A stretch of 64,000 nt of DNA from Macrocybe gigantea (Eukaryota; Basidiomycota; Agaricomycetes; Agaricales; Callistosporiaceae). How positions within the stretch are numbered: the first letter of the stretch is position 1; every line of letters starts with the position of its first letter. Of this stretch, positions 20,578-33,559 are shown one piece after another. The notes below the pieces were generated by a model, which saw nothing but the letters and a program-made list of their open reading frames with translations, made no database searches and had not been told where the DNA came from. The stretch covers positions 372,001 to 436,000 of the forward strand of contig SJRY01000275.1 of NCBI GenBank assembly GCA_011319805.1. Reading direction: 5' to 3'. Position numbers and translations under genes: made by a program.

Positions 20578-20809
20578 GTTGAATACCTCAATCACGTGGA
20601 GTAGAGGTCATTAACTCGTAGGTCGTTGGTCCGAATAATTTACTGTTTTGCACAAGTGGAATAGTTTGCGAGGTGCTCGAGGCCGCGATCAATAAGTTAC
20701 ATTTCCAAAGCAAAGCGAGCAATAAGATTCAAGATATGTACAATACATGTGCTTTCCTCTTCTTCGGTGGTACATCCGGGTGGGGCATGCGGGGAACTAT
20801 AGCGAGTAT

Positions 20810-23391
20810 CTACAAATACCAGAAACCAATCAATTCCACAAACAAGATAGCGATGAGGAACTGGGCGCACCGGAACAAGGGCGAGTTGACCCCCAGCGCA
20901 GCAAACTCCACCTTTCTGTCGGGTTGATCTGTTCCCGGATACATTGCTCCTCCTTCCGAGCCTGCGGTAAAGGCCGATGGCGAATGTCGAGGCAACAAAA
21001 GCCATGCACAGAAAGCTAGCACGATTCCTAGAAGAGACGTAAACCGATGAGTTGACCTGGAAGGCCGTTGAAGTCAGTGGGCTTACCGTGTCCGAGGTGG
21101 AACCGCGGCGTGTCTTTCTTTCGTTCGATAGATAAACGACGAGCATATCCTTTCATAAAGCTGTGCATCGACTTCCTGGAGTCAAGCAAAAACCACATCC
21201 ACGCACCCTCCGAGGTTCCAATTGCCTGACAACAGCCCAATCCGACCGCCTTCTGAGCGAGCTTCCCGCATTGCCGAACCCCACGCGAGCATATGGCACC
21301 GTAGGAAACACGCCGCATGCAGCAAGGATCGCGCTCGCGCATAGCCGACGCCAGGGAGGTTCGTCGGGCTCGTCGCATACAGCATTGCGTATCCGACAAT
21401 GGACAGGACAGAGCAGCCCATGACGAACGGCCGCGCATCTTGAACTTGTCCGAAAGGAAGCCGATGCCGATGTGCAGAGACAGCCGGCGGCGTATGGAGG
21501 GATCGTCATTCTTCGCGAGGAGCTTTGGAGTCAGTACATTCGGCAGGAGATGGGTCGGAAGGAATGACGCACAGTTGAGCCTTCGAAGCTGAGTAGCCCA
21601 ATGCATTGATGATCGTGGGCAGGAAAGAGAGAGGGAGTAGACGGCACCACCATTCTGACCACCAGAGTCAGTTCTAGGAAAATCCTCGAGCCTGACTGAA
21701 AACGCACCCGATGTAGATTATGGTTTGCAGCCACGATTTGGGATCCCTGAGCGTCTCCCAGATGAACCGTGTTTCAAACTGGTGAGGCTCTCCCTCATTG
21801 TCATGTTTCAGCACTTCAACGAGATGGTGTTTCTCTTCGGGACTGAGAAACTTGGCTGTCGATGGATACTGAGAGAATCTTTTGAGCCAGGGACGCCTCC
21901 GTTATAGGACCGAGTGACTCACATCTGGAAGTTTCCAGAACGCAACTGCCGAGAAGAGCACGGTGACTGAAAAAAACAACGAAGCTTGAGCGGTCGTCTC
22001 AAGGCACCGTGATTCAGATACACACCCAACCCTTCAATGAGAAACTAAATCTCGGTGTAAGCAAGTAGCAATCGACGGTCAACGTCGGGGAGGACTTACA
22101 ATCCACTGCCAGCCATGCAGTCCAGCTCGTCTGGAAAGATAATCAATTCGTTGTTTAACGCGATTCAGAAGGATAGCCATACCTATCCAGCTTTTGTATA
22201 GCAAAGGCCAACAAGCCTCCGAACGCGCCTGATCAGGTGTGCTTGTCAGTTCTCTGATGAGACGGTGAAAAGCAGTGTCAGGGATAATTACCAGCCAATG
22301 TCGCAGAAGAGAAATACAAAGAGATGGGACGGGCTTGATCAACGCGGCGGTACCATAGCGTGATGTAAAACGCTGACAGTGGATCTCTCTGAGCTTCACA
22401 TTCATATATGAAACTGTCATCTACTTGCCAACACCGGGTGGAAGGCCTGCCTCAGTCAAACCCAGGAAGACTCTAGCACTGGGACAGGAGCACTTCATCA
22501 ATGTCACTGCAGCCAACAAGTGACACTTTGACACATACATGATGAGGCCTTTGTAACTCTTTACGAATGTCATCAACACCACTGTGACATTCGGGGATTA
22601 GAGGCGCGATTAACGACTTCAGTGATGCGATCGAGCCATGTACTTACTGACAAGGCCCCATGCGATCATGATGCCCGAAACTGGTAATTATAAGCCCAAT
22701 GAATAGTATTTGAAAGAAGCATGAGGGACGGACTCCAAACGGATGGTCGAATTAGCTTCAGCATCACATTGCTGCATGACAGGAACGTATTCAAACCATG
22801 CAATCTGAATGATTAGGCGGGCAAGCTCACCAGGGGATTTCCATCAAGCTGTAAGGTATCTGCCGCCCAATCAGTTCAGAAAGATGGAAAAGATCATTGT
22901 CATGAATTCACGAAGAAAACAGCCGCAGCCAGTTGATATTTATTCCCGTCAGTTTCAGATCTGTGCCCATACCAGCGATCTTGCAGCATGATATCAAAAT
23001 CAACTTAACAGCATAGGAAAAAGGTGTCTCTACCCTGGCATTTCCTGCATATCACGAAGATTAATGCTCAATTATTAGAAGGACCCTTTATTTCACAAAC
23101 CAATATTGCCCCGGTCCCTTCATTGTTGCACCGATGAAAAGAAGCAAATTATCAAACCCCTTCACGACGCGCCTCGAACAAACCATCAAAGGAAACTCAC
23201 AAGAAGCTGCAGAGATACAGAATCGCCACCAACGGAATCAGATGCAAATCGACTTTGCGACGGATGCCGCTGCGAACGGATATGGGCTTCTCATCCTCGC
23301 TGGCATGCCCATTTGATGATGTGTATTTGGCCTCGACTGATGATTGCTCCGATTTTGGCTCTTCCATCGGTTGGTGCTGTAGTTCTGCCAT
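20810..23391 (-). CDS. MFS transporter (Dal5/ACS-like), 3' half frame-disrupted
   Basis: The start at 23391 gives MAELQHQPMEEPKSEQS, then RRKVDLHLIPLVAILYLCSFL. Later exons encode GTDLKLTGNKYQLAAAVFFV, a VFLGLTEAGLPPGV segment, YITLWYRRVDQARPISL, GAFGGLLAFAIQKLD, a FLSPEEKHHLVEVLKHD loop and GGAVYSLSLFLPTIINALGY. These match anion:cation symporter-type MFS proteins of fungi (12 membrane segments, small organic acid, amide or vitamin uptake); the substrate is unknown. From about 21530 to 20810 the conserved motifs (IGFLSDK, VMGCSVLSIVGYAMLYATSP, ILAACGVFPTVPYA, TPRFHLGHG, FLCMAFVASTFAIGLY) fall in successive different frames. At least six single-base breaks are needed, several at shortened homopolymers. 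This is either a decaying gene or a poorly resolved stretch. Confidence 0.75.
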
Positions 23392-24414
23392 AAGTGCGGT
23401 GGTTAGTGGCCGCACTGTGATCCTATCGCGGGGAGCAGGTGTTGCTATCGTCAGAATTACCCTAGGTGCCAGGTAATCCATTGAGGTGAGCACACCTGAG
23501 AAAAACTTCCGTCAAACCAGGGAAGATGGCGAGCCTTGAAGGACAGAAACAGTGCAGTTTATGCGCCCGCGAACAGGGGTATGACACCTGCAGAATTTCT
23601 ACTGTGGTAGCCAGGCACCTTGATGGCCCGCTCTCCGGAAAGATTAAAGAAAAACCTTCCGTGTAACGTACGCCCAGGCCAAGCCGAAAGGTGAGCTGAC
23701 AAACACTACGTTGAATTCAAACCAAGAACAGATATGGCAGCTGATCAATGGCGTCCGCCGAAGTTGTAGCGTGACATGAATCATGACCGCGCGACAAAGA
23801 AATTTTCTTCGGATAGTAGAGTCCAGAATGGCAGGTGCGTGGACATCGCTAGATTGTGAGAAGATCTTCCCATTGTATACCTGTCCATCGCAAGTCTGGA
23901 CGCCCCAACATCATTTTGATCAAGCATCGTCTGGTCACTGATATCCGGGGCGCGTAGAATTGGACTGAAGTGAGCAGGGAGGACTAGTGAAGGATTGCAT
24001 TCAATAGATGGGTGTCCTTGCTGGAAAGATCATTGTTGAGACGGTGTACGGCAAATGCCGAGGACCCGAAAAGAAGCAGAAGGATGATTGGGTCCAGCAC
24101 AGCCGTGAAAGGAAACCCTCAGCGCTGTGTAGTCGAAGTTTATAAGGACCCTCTGCCCGTGGAGACGGGGCAAGTCCTCCTATCTTCCGACAGTATCGAC
24201 ACGGAATCATCCCTGGTCAGCACGGCTTTTTTTCCCTCTTTGTTACTGGCCCTGACGGAAAAGGATTCTCTATCACTTGACCTCGTTGGGACGGTTTACA
24301 TGGGACTTATTACGCCACTCCGTTCTTGGATACAGGAAGTTTCTTCCCCACACCCGCACCCGGCTCCTCGCTGTCCTCCAACGTTGCTCTGTCGCAAGCT
24401 GGTATACGTAGGTA
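23392..24414. other. Divergent intergenic region
   Basis: About 1 kb between the ATG of the MFS gene (minus) and that of the rhodopsin-like gene (plus). No gene supported. An open frame at 24012-24440 has no domain content and overlaps the start of the next gene. Confidence 0.45.
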
Positions 24415-25668
24415 ATGATAGATTCTTCAGTGCAGATTAAAGGTGAGCGCTCTAATTTTGTCGAGTTATCGACTGACACAACGTGTTCAAATAGTCACAT
24501 CAGCTGTATCGTCTTCACTTGCTATTTCCTCAACAGTTCACCGTCTCTATATCCGAAGACAGCGGTTTGGGATAGACGATGTGAGTGATGAACGTTTTTC
24601 CTCAACCGCGTGATGAGAGCGTTGAGCTTCGCTTTTAAAGGGATGTGCATTATTCTCGATGCTAACACTGTGTGTTCAAGTCGGAGTGTCTTCATGGACC
24701 TACCCAACCCAGGTGACCAAAAATATCTCTGATCGATCAACTTGTCCTTCTAACGTTCTGACATCCTCGATCGCGTTGTGGCGTTTATTCATAGCTCACT
24801 GGTCAAAACATCACAAAGTCGCTCGCTACTATCTTATGGCCGCAACATTTTACAGCACGATATGGTGTGTCCGATCTACCCAAAGTTCTTTGATTTAATG
24901 ACCTACACTTTGGTTTGTGTCAGGTCTGCTCGGCTGTCCATTCTTTTCTCAATGATCCGGATAGACACTTCCGTTGGCAGAAAGAAATACCTGCATATCG
25001 TAGCGGTTGCATTCTTCGTTGCCTATGTGGTATTGACAACGCAACTCTTTTGGGTTTGTGAACCAAAACCACTTTGGAAAGACCTGCCCAGTCCCCAGTG
25101 TCCTCTTGGAGACGAAGTCGCAATCACGCAGCTTGTTAGTGAGCACCAGCCGTCTTTCTTTCCTCCAATCCGAGGATCAAATATAACCTGCTTTCATTCT
25201 CAGCCGATATCCTTGCCGACCTGACCTTGCTCATCATTCCCTTACGCCTCCTCGCCGTTCTCCGTGATAAATGGCTACGATATCGACTCATGCTCGTCTT
25301 TTCTACCTGCGTCGTCACAACCATAGTTTCCCTCGTGCACGCCGCTTATATCATAAGCATAGGTGGGCCGAAAGTCGTCGTCGCAGCGTTGGTCGAGGCA
25401 AGTCCATTTGCATGCTTTGCCAATGTATCGGGTATATCTAAACTATCACATACAGGACGCGATCTCGCTCATAGTCTGCAACTTGCCCGTCGTAGTCGCC
25501 TCCATCTTCCGCCTGCGTGAAGGCTCTCGCCCTGAATCGCACAGACGCAGTGCCAGCGGACCCCGTTCCAAACTTGTGTTCGCGTCCAACGCGCGTCGGT
25601 CGAACCGCGCAGGCACAGGCACGGCACGGCGCTCGGTGGACTCACTGGGCTCAGTGGTGCAGACATGA
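24415..25668 (+). CDS. Fungal rhodopsin-type seven-helix membrane protein
   Basis: The first exon reads MIDSSVQIK, then VTSAVSSSLAISSTVHRLYI and RRQRFGIDD. Following exons give CALFSMLTLCVQVGVSSWTY, HKVARYYLMAATFYSTIW, SARLSILFSMIRIDTSVGR, YLHIVAVAFFVAYVVLTTQL, FWVCEPKPLWKD, ILADLTLLIIPLRLLAVL and STCVVTTIVSLVHAAYI, ending with AISLIVCNLPVVVASIFRL. This is the pattern of the large fungal family of integral membrane proteins related to rhodopsin (Pfam Fung_rhodopsin), found at the plasma membrane and mostly uncharacterised. The cytoplasmic tail is unclear. One frame stops at 25668 (SLGSVVQT), while another continues with a charged tail to about 26041, so a frame break near 25600 is possible. 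Confidence 0.75.
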
Positions 25669-26041
25669 TGATGACAACAACCGTCACCGTCGAGAACGAC
25701 CAGTTCCTGTCCCGGATTCGTCGATACCTGGGTACAGCGTGCTCACGATCAAGGATGACACAGAGACGAACATGAGTCTAGATAAAAGCCGCGAACTTGA
25801 AGCCAGCCGGGACGACACGAAGAAGCGATTATCCTCCGACGCCGACATCCAGTACGCTCTGCAGCCTGCTAAAAAGACGACGACTCATAGCGCCCGCCGC
25901 CTCGCCAAACTGCGACTTCGTCAAATCGAAAAATACCATAATATGGTGTACTTCAGGTCATTTCGACGTCAGGCTTCATTGTCTTTTCCTATTTCTCGTT
26001 CTTCGCCTTCACTTGCATTGTATGGTTTTGTAAAGTTTTAG

Positions 26042-27790
26042 CTTCATCATCCTAAGCTCGGACGGTTCGCAATTGTATTTCTAGCTTTTCACATTCATGC
26101 CATGCCCATGTTTTTCGAGATACCTTGTTTATTTACTAGTTCCCACTTTTACACGACAATCAGTCATCGACAAGGCACTCTATTTAGTCTGGATGGCATT
26201 TCCTTACAGCTGAATAGCAGGTTCATGATGCCCTAGCATTGCTTCAATGTGGTCATTGCAAGCAATTCAACATCCCTCACCCTTCAATTGACAACAATTC
26301 CAAAACAAAGCCACAAGTTGCACGAGCCGCAGCAAGGTGCCGCAGAACATTGCATGACACCAAGTCCACACCACGAGGGAATAACGTGATAACGATCTCA
26401 AAGGGTACACGCTGTCAAATCGACATGCATGAGAATCAGAATTTCAAGTTTTGCATGACAATTAGGTACGTTATCACGGGTCATGAGTAACGACACCGCA
26501 GCGAACTAGTACGCCTTCCCGTTTGTCAAGCACTACAAAGATGGTCGTTCATGGTGTTGGATACATCATAAAAAGGACTTCCATTGTCAGCACAGCAAAA
26601 CATCTACGACGGCAATGGCCTATGCTTCCGCGTGATACCTTCCGCGTAGGTGCGTGGAGTGCAGGCTAGGAACCTTGGTCTGGGGCTATGCAGATCTTGC
26701 CATGACCTGGGCCAGACTGTCGCACCATTTATGATCCAGGCTTAAATTTAGTAAGCAACAAAGGCCACTGCCTCTCCGTAACGCCCGGTTTCAGAGGGTC
26801 CCAAAGGAGCATCGTGAATGGAGCAACAGGCGATGTAATCTCCTCGGGTAACACTCAAGCTTCGGCGAAGGCCGCAAGCACTTCCGCGGGACTAACATCA
26901 GAGGCTGGTGGAACCTAAATCGGAGAGATCATCAGTCTTTTTCAAAAGATATGACAGGGCACCGACCCGTCTATATCAAAGAATCTGTTGGTGAAGAAAC
27001 AAAAGACGAGATGCAGACAATTTCTACATAGTCCAAGTATTTGCATGAGATCATTTCAAGGAGAAGCCTAGAGCGCAGAGTCCGTAGTGTTGGCAGTTCT
27101 CCGCTGCAGCGCTACTCGTTTTGTCAATGGACTATGCCGTCCAAAAGCCGGCGTTGAGTGTCATTTTGAAGAAAGGAATGACTCATGCGCCAGTTGCTGG
27201 TCAATGAGGGGCTTGAGACAGCATTTCAATCGAAGAATCGTAGGCGTAAACCTCATCGGTCATCTCTAAGAGCCCCCTCGTAGACATGCGAAGGAAATCG
27301 AAAGCAGACACCCACAGTGATATCAAGACATATTAAGCGCCCAAGTTAATTCGTCAATGGTGACTTGTTTCGGCCCTCACCTGAGTACACCGAAGAGCGA
27401 TGAGCACAACGGGAGGTCTGTATCGCGCTTTCTGTAGGTTTCAGTGGAAAGAGAAGCATGAAACCCAGAATGCTGTCTTCCATGACCTGCGGTGTCATTC
27501 GCACGGAACTCGACGAGTTTTCGTCCGACTTTGGTCCAGGAGCTTGTCGTTGGCGTACGTACTTGTCCAGGGGGTTAGTAGTACATGCTTGCTTGGCTGG
27601 GCTCAAGACAGCAATCCCCGAGATCATTTGAACACAAAGTAAATCAAGTCCAGCCGGCAGCTTTGTTCCGCCGAACTACAGCAATTACAAATATCCGTCC
27701 AGGTTCACATCCACGCCAAATCCAACTGCAAACGAACGCCCGAAGAAAACGTTATTTTGGCCTAGTCACTAGTACAACAGTCAACAGCTT
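26042..27790. other. Gene-poor region of about 1.7 kb
   Basis: No coding sequence could be supported. A minus-strand open frame at 27346-27627 has no recognisable domain. The region is the 3' side of both neighbours (rhodopsin-like protein on plus, STT3 on minus). Confidence 0.45.
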
Positions 27791-30736
27791 TTATGTGATA
27801 GCTCTACGTCTCGGCGCAGGTTTTCCCCTTCTACGTTTCTTTCCATGCGAAAATGCGTTGGCGCTCTTAAGGTCGCGACCGAGCAAGTCTGGTTTCTTTA
27901 CCTCGTAGATGCGAACCTGGGAGTAAGACAGTCAGATTAGATTGACCCGTCGGAGATGACTTAAGGAACACGAAGACTCACAATCCAGTTCTCTGATGTG
28001 AAGGCTTCCTCGAGGTAGTCTAAGGTCGGTCCAGTTTTTGGCATTTGTTGCTGGCGCACGCGATCGACAGCCTGGTTTCCACCAAACAGCTCCGCATACC
28101 TAGGAAAGAAATGCATCAGCGTTCATGCTTCTGCGTGTTGAACACCGGAATAGCATACCTGTAGTAAGTCATCTTATACATGAGACTGTTCTTCATTGTC
28201 GTCGATGCACGATCATCGACGCGATACTCGCCCTGGGGGGTGAAGAAGCTGGATTCTTGGACTTCATCCGGCCAGACGCCTTGCGCTATACGGATCATCC
28301 ATAAAAACTTATTGATGTCATCGCCGGAGTACCCGATCAGGCCGCCGTAGATTATGAGAACGTATTGCACGTCGTGTTTGAGCAGGATGGGGTAGGCTAC
28401 TTCCTCGGAACTGGACATTGCCTTTCCAACGGTCGCGATATGGGCTAGGGGGGAACAAAACGTTAGGCAAAACTCAGATGACGACAATCACTAGCAACTC
28501 ACTGTTGTTCCAAGTGTTATTATCGACAAGCGTGGGCCTGTCGGCCATGCCAGCAATTTGATAACCATAGTCCCACCAACTCATCACGACGCCGTCTCGG
28601 GCGTATTCTGCCTGAGCCAATAATATGCTTCACGGAAATCATCGATGATATGCTGGGAGCCATCGGGGTTCTGCGTCGCAAGGACGACAGAGGGCGATGA
28701 GTAGGCATTCGAAGTGACCCAGGTGCAATGGAAGACGAAGAAAAAGAGCATGCACAGAGCATTGAAGATTACCGTCAGTCTAGTGTCCAAACCGAAAATG
28801 CCCTTCTTGGATGCTGCGCCGGCCTTTTCCTTCACTGGCACCGGTAATATGGAGGCTAGAGGTGTTGGGGGAGGCGCAGCCGCGGCGGCCTTTTTGGCCT
28901 TCTTTGAAAGGGTGGTGGGCGTGGCAGACTGAGCATTCGTCGTTCCGGCGGCCGAACCCGTGGAGGAGGCAGGGCTGCTGGTGTCATGCTCGCTCTTTGA
29001 GTCGTCTGCGACGTCAGGTACTCGAGGATCGATGTAGATATCCAGCAGGGATGACAGGGCAATCGCGGACGTGACGCAGACAACAGGAGTAAGAGTCAGC
29101 ATCAGACGGACCATTACTCCAGCGAAGTAGCTGGCGACAACAGCATAGATAATGACGAAGAGATGTTCGTCTCTGAGCTCGCGGAAACACAAGACGACGC
29201 CTGCAGGGAACAAAAAGATGAGGAATTGAAGATCCATGAAGAACGACGGCCACGCTGTTGGCTGATGTTCAGATACCGAAGCGATAATAGGGATATATCT
29301 ATTATGTGCGCGTCGGTTACATAAATTTCATCAAAAATGAATAAAACGCACTTCTTTGCATAGCCCGTGTCCCACAACGAGTAGAAACGGCCCGTCCAAG
29401 GCGCGATCCAACCCTTGTATGTAGGACGACAAAGGCCAGGGTGCCGAGAAGACCAATGCCAATTACAGAGTGGTAGAGTAGTTTTTGGAACTGGGCCGAG
29501 GAGACATGGGAACGAACAGAGAGGCAAAGGCCAGAATCTGAAGCAAGCCAAAGACGCCTTCGAAGAAAGTCGGTGCCATAAATTGAAACAAGCTCGATCA
29601 TTGCAACATACCAAGTGCACCCATGTGTTCACTGGTTCGGACAGGCTGGAAACCGACGAAGGGCACCTGCATGCTGGCGAGAGTACCAATCGCATACCAC
29701 GAAGAGAAAGCTACATAGAGGCGGCTGCTATACCGACCCATGAGAATGAGGCCGAGAGCATGTAGAGGGATCATGTTGGTGATGAATGCGTAACCACCTA
29801 GAAAGCTGGTGATCAGCAAGCATCAAGAGGCAGAAATGAACTGGTGTGCATACCCCATGCGGCCACCATGTAGAAGTAGAATACAGCGGCTAAAGTCCCG
29901 AAAGGGCACTTCCTAATTTCAGTGCTTTATCCATAGGTAGAAAGTAAACATGAGGAGGAAAATGGCAATGGCTTCGTTGTCATATGAACCGGCGACGGAG
30001 CGCGAGATGTACCCCGGAACAATGCCAATAAATGCTGCGGCAAGCAGGCCAGCACTTGGGTCCTTCATTTCCGTAGTAAACCTGAGATTGATAATTAGGA
30101 CCAACGCAAAAGACATCTACGAGTGACTCGTACATGTAAGTTGCCCAAGCTGTCAGGGCGCTGAATCCTGGAGCCAGCAGCACACAAACATTGCGGATAT
30201 CGACGGGAAGGTTGAGCGCATGCAGGAGGTTATATATAACGCCGCTCGTGGCCATGAGACCAGGATAGACGGTGCCTCCAACGACACGTCCAAGGGGATA
30301 CCATGCCGTAGGATCAAACCAATTCCAAAATTCCTAAGTCGAGCACTGTGGGTGATGCTGTCCATGAAACAGGATGTAATGCGCACATAGAAGCCCTTGG
30401 ACGCGAGCACTCTAGTTGCGCGACTTGTAAGGAAATAAGTTAAATGTATATAGAACGCCGAGATGGGTTCGGAAACTCACTAGTTGAACCATGGATCGCT
30501 ATAGTCAGAAAAAATTGGACAGATCAAAACACCGCAGTGACATATGCAAACCAAGATAGGTTGCCGAGAAACACTTACAACTCGTGGATTATACTTTCAA
30601 AATTGATGACAGCAAAGAGACGAGAGGCAATAGCAGCACCAGATATAAGGGCAAGCGCTACGATGCGCAGTAACGAAGCAGTATTGGTGACGGTTGCATG
30701 AGAAAGATTGGAAGGGAGCGGGTAGGCCGTCGACAT
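27791..30736 (-). CDS. STT3: Oligosaccharyltransferase catalytic subunit STT3
   Basis: The start at 30736 gives [20 protein letters not shown] followed by the first membrane helix. Diagnostic parts follow in order: [20 protein letters not shown] (luminal acidic loop), many membrane helices, the catalytic and sequon-binding WWDYG in [19 protein letters not shown], then LVDNNTWNN and [19 protein letters not shown]. The last exon begins [20 protein letters not shown] and ends in a basic tail. STT3 transfers the lipid-linked glycan to Asn-x-Ser/Thr in the ER lumen. A Ser/Thr/Ala/Lys-rich insert (about 70 residues, near 28820-29010) precedes the helix before WWDYG. Introns are numerous and no frame break was noticed. 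The gene is divergent from the deacetylase at 31310. Confidence 0.95.
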
Positions 30737-31309
30737 GGCCGTTGAGGCTAGACGGTCCTCGTGGACACCTGGGGAAGAACGGAGGACGAGGAGGGCGTCG
30801 CAGTTGACGTGTTCAGATTGTGTTTTGGAGTGGAAACGGGACGAGCGACGTGTCGATGCCACATCCAAATTTAGATGATGACTAAGCACCTCACTTATTT
30901 TTGCACTCCCAGCCGCTCTGGTCCGCAGGACCACTACGACAGTACGACTGCACATCCTCTCTGGTCGTTTCATTGCAAAGTCGCCCGGAAAGAACAAGAT
31001 ATTGCACTTGTCTATAATTGCATTGGTTTTCATAGCCAGCTTTGCGGTCTCCGTGTAGCCAGTATTGCCCATACAGCTCAGGTTCCCGACCAGTAAGCGC
31101 TATACAGAAATCGAAGGGATGTAACAGCGTATCGATAAAATCTTATTCACTGAGACACGAGTCGAAGCAACTGCGATGCATTGTCAGAAAGTATTCTTGG
31201 ATCCCACGGCGGTCCGGCTTCTGAGTTTCCGCTTTATCTGCCGGTTATTCTCAGCGATCTCAGCCGCGGAGCTGACTATCTCTCTATCTTCGCTATAACA
31301 CACCGATCT

Positions 31310-33003
31310 ATGCCAGCCAAACGAGTGCTTATTGGCTTTGGAGTCGACGTCGATGCGGTTGCAGGCTGGTCAGTATTCGTAAAACAGGACACATTTCTCT
31401 GATCCTTCTGGTTTCGCGTAGGCTTGGTTCTTATGGAGGGGAAGATTCTCCCTTGGACATATCAAGAGTAAATTCGGCACCGTCTTTCCAACGAATTTCG
31501 CTTAACCTGGTTTCCCCTCCAGGGAATGTTTGCGGGGGAAGTCGGCGCACCGCGATTGCTGAAACTCTTCGCGAAATACGGGATTAAGACGACCTGGTTT
31601 ATTCCAGGTACCGTCATCTTCTCCACAGCGCGATCCTGAACCCACAGGTCGAAATATGTAGGACACAGTCTTGAGACGTTCCCCAAAGAGATGGCTGCAG
31701 TCAGGGACGCCGGTCACGAGCTGTAAGACAGCCTTTTTCTAGCGGGATGAAACAGTGTTCACGTCACAATCGTCCTGCAAAGCGGTCTTCACGGTTATTC
31801 GCATGAGGTGCGTAATAAACTGTCATGTAACTAAGCTAACTCGTCAAGGAATCATCTTGAAACAGAATCCCGTGACCTTGAGCTTTGAACAACAGAAAGA
31901 CATACTAGACCGTACATATGACCTGTTGACGGCTTTTAACCATGGAGTGCCACCCAAAGTTTGCGACAATAGAACGTCCTACCACGTACACTTCTCTTAT
32001 GACTTTCATAGGGCAGTGTCGCCCCTTGGTGGGAGACCAGCAAGGAAGGAACAGAGCTGTTGTTGGAGAAAGGTATAGAGTATGGTGAGAACAAACAAAA
32101 TGAAGACATTTTCTCAAACCTCATTGATACCTTGATCAGACCATTCAAACATGGCGCATGAGTTCGTGTCGTACACGTACCATACCGTTTTGGCCTCTTA
32201 TTTTGGTTTTCAGCTGTCAGGCGTATTATTTGCGCGACGCGGATACGTGGACCAAGATAGATTACTCCGCCAGAGCGGAAACATGGATGAAACCTCTGAA
32301 GAAGGGTAATGAGACCAGCTTGGTGTGCATCCCGGCAAACTGGTTCGTCACCTGCAATTTCATCCGAGCAGAACAATGATCTGAAAGGCGGGTTAGGTAT
32401 CTCGATGACCTGCCACCCATGATGTGAGGATTGAAGCTTGTTTAGCAAGTATCATTCGTGATTTTGTTGCGAAGGTTCATCAAGTCAAGTCCCAATTCAC
32501 ACGGCTGGGTGAATGCTGTTTTCCCCACAGGGTTGCAGGGTTAGACCTGACTCCGGTGGTTGATCCTTAGGTCAATGCTAGGGACATTGAACAGCTCTGG
32601 AAGGACATGTTCACTTACTACTACAGGTACTCGTTCCCATGCTTTAAGGGACTACGTTCTGATGGACACCCACTAGAGAGGAAGAAGAATTTATATTTCC
32701 TATAACAATTCACCCAGACGTCAGTGGGTAAGGTACAGTAGCGCATTTACTTGACCTTGTTAAACCATTCCGCCCCTAGTCGTCCTCAGGTGATCTGATG
32801 CTCGTATGGAATTGGTCCTCAGCCTTTCCTCCATTTATTCACTGCTGAGGAATTTCTCTCATACACAGGAAAGGTTCATAGAGTGGGTCAACACATTTGA
32901 AAACGTTCATTGGGTCCCGTTTATCGAAATGGCGCGAGAGTTCCGCGTTAAGAAGAAGCCTGCAGCGGGTGCAAAGATGCCCAAGGACTTTGTAGAGACC
33001 TGA
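31310..33003 (+). CDS. Polysaccharide deacetylase-like protein (CE4, HpPgdA/PuuE-type)
   Basis: The start [20 protein letters not shown] carries the first Asp-containing motif of this NodB-fold branch. Short exons follow: [67 protein letters not shown] (the His-containing metal motif HGYSHE) and [17 protein letters not shown]. Later come [35 protein letters not shown] and the stop after [10 protein letters not shown]. There is no signal peptide, so the protein is probably cytosolic, unlike chitin deacetylases. Relatives include peptidoglycan deacetylase-like and allantoinase-like (PuuE) enzymes; the substrate here is unknown. Metal-binding residues appear present. About 10 small exons are needed, and the ones between 31.98 and 32.75 kb are only approximately placed. 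Confidence 0.85.
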
Positions 33004-33559
33004 ACGGATTTATCTGACACTGCCTTTCTATGTCACCGAATTTGCAGTGTTGGACAGGTTTCACGTACATATTATGCTTCCTAGGTCTTGAAAGATGCAC
33101 CTTTCTCGACATGGCGAAGGATATCATGATGTACTCTCACACAGATCGATCGTTCATGGACACTGAAGTCGTGGGCATTCACAGTGTTTCTCTCGCCGAT
33201 ACGAACTGACATTCAGTGCTTGGAAAACGTTAAGAACTGTATCATAGCGTCTAATGAATATCTCTCCTTGGCATCTCCCATTTCCGTGGTCTTACCCCCT
33301 TGATGGATCTAGAAATATGGGGAGGATTTTAGCTACCGTCCGAAAAAGTCGTGCCTATGGTGTGGGAGGAGACGCACTGCTCTGGAGATTTTCCCTGTCG
33401 GGAATTTATCTCGTGTCCAGCAAAAATTAGGCAGAGTCTAGATGGATCTTCAGCTCTGATTCACTAGAATAGATGGTTCATAACGTGCTCCTTTGATGCT
33501 GTGATGATATATTCTAAACTACACGAATAGACGATTGACTAGTGCACTGCAATAATGTT
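33004..33559. other. Convergent intergenic region
   Basis: Contains only the 3' flanks of the deacetylase (plus) and RNase H2C (minus) genes. Nothing else is seen. Confidence 0.5.
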
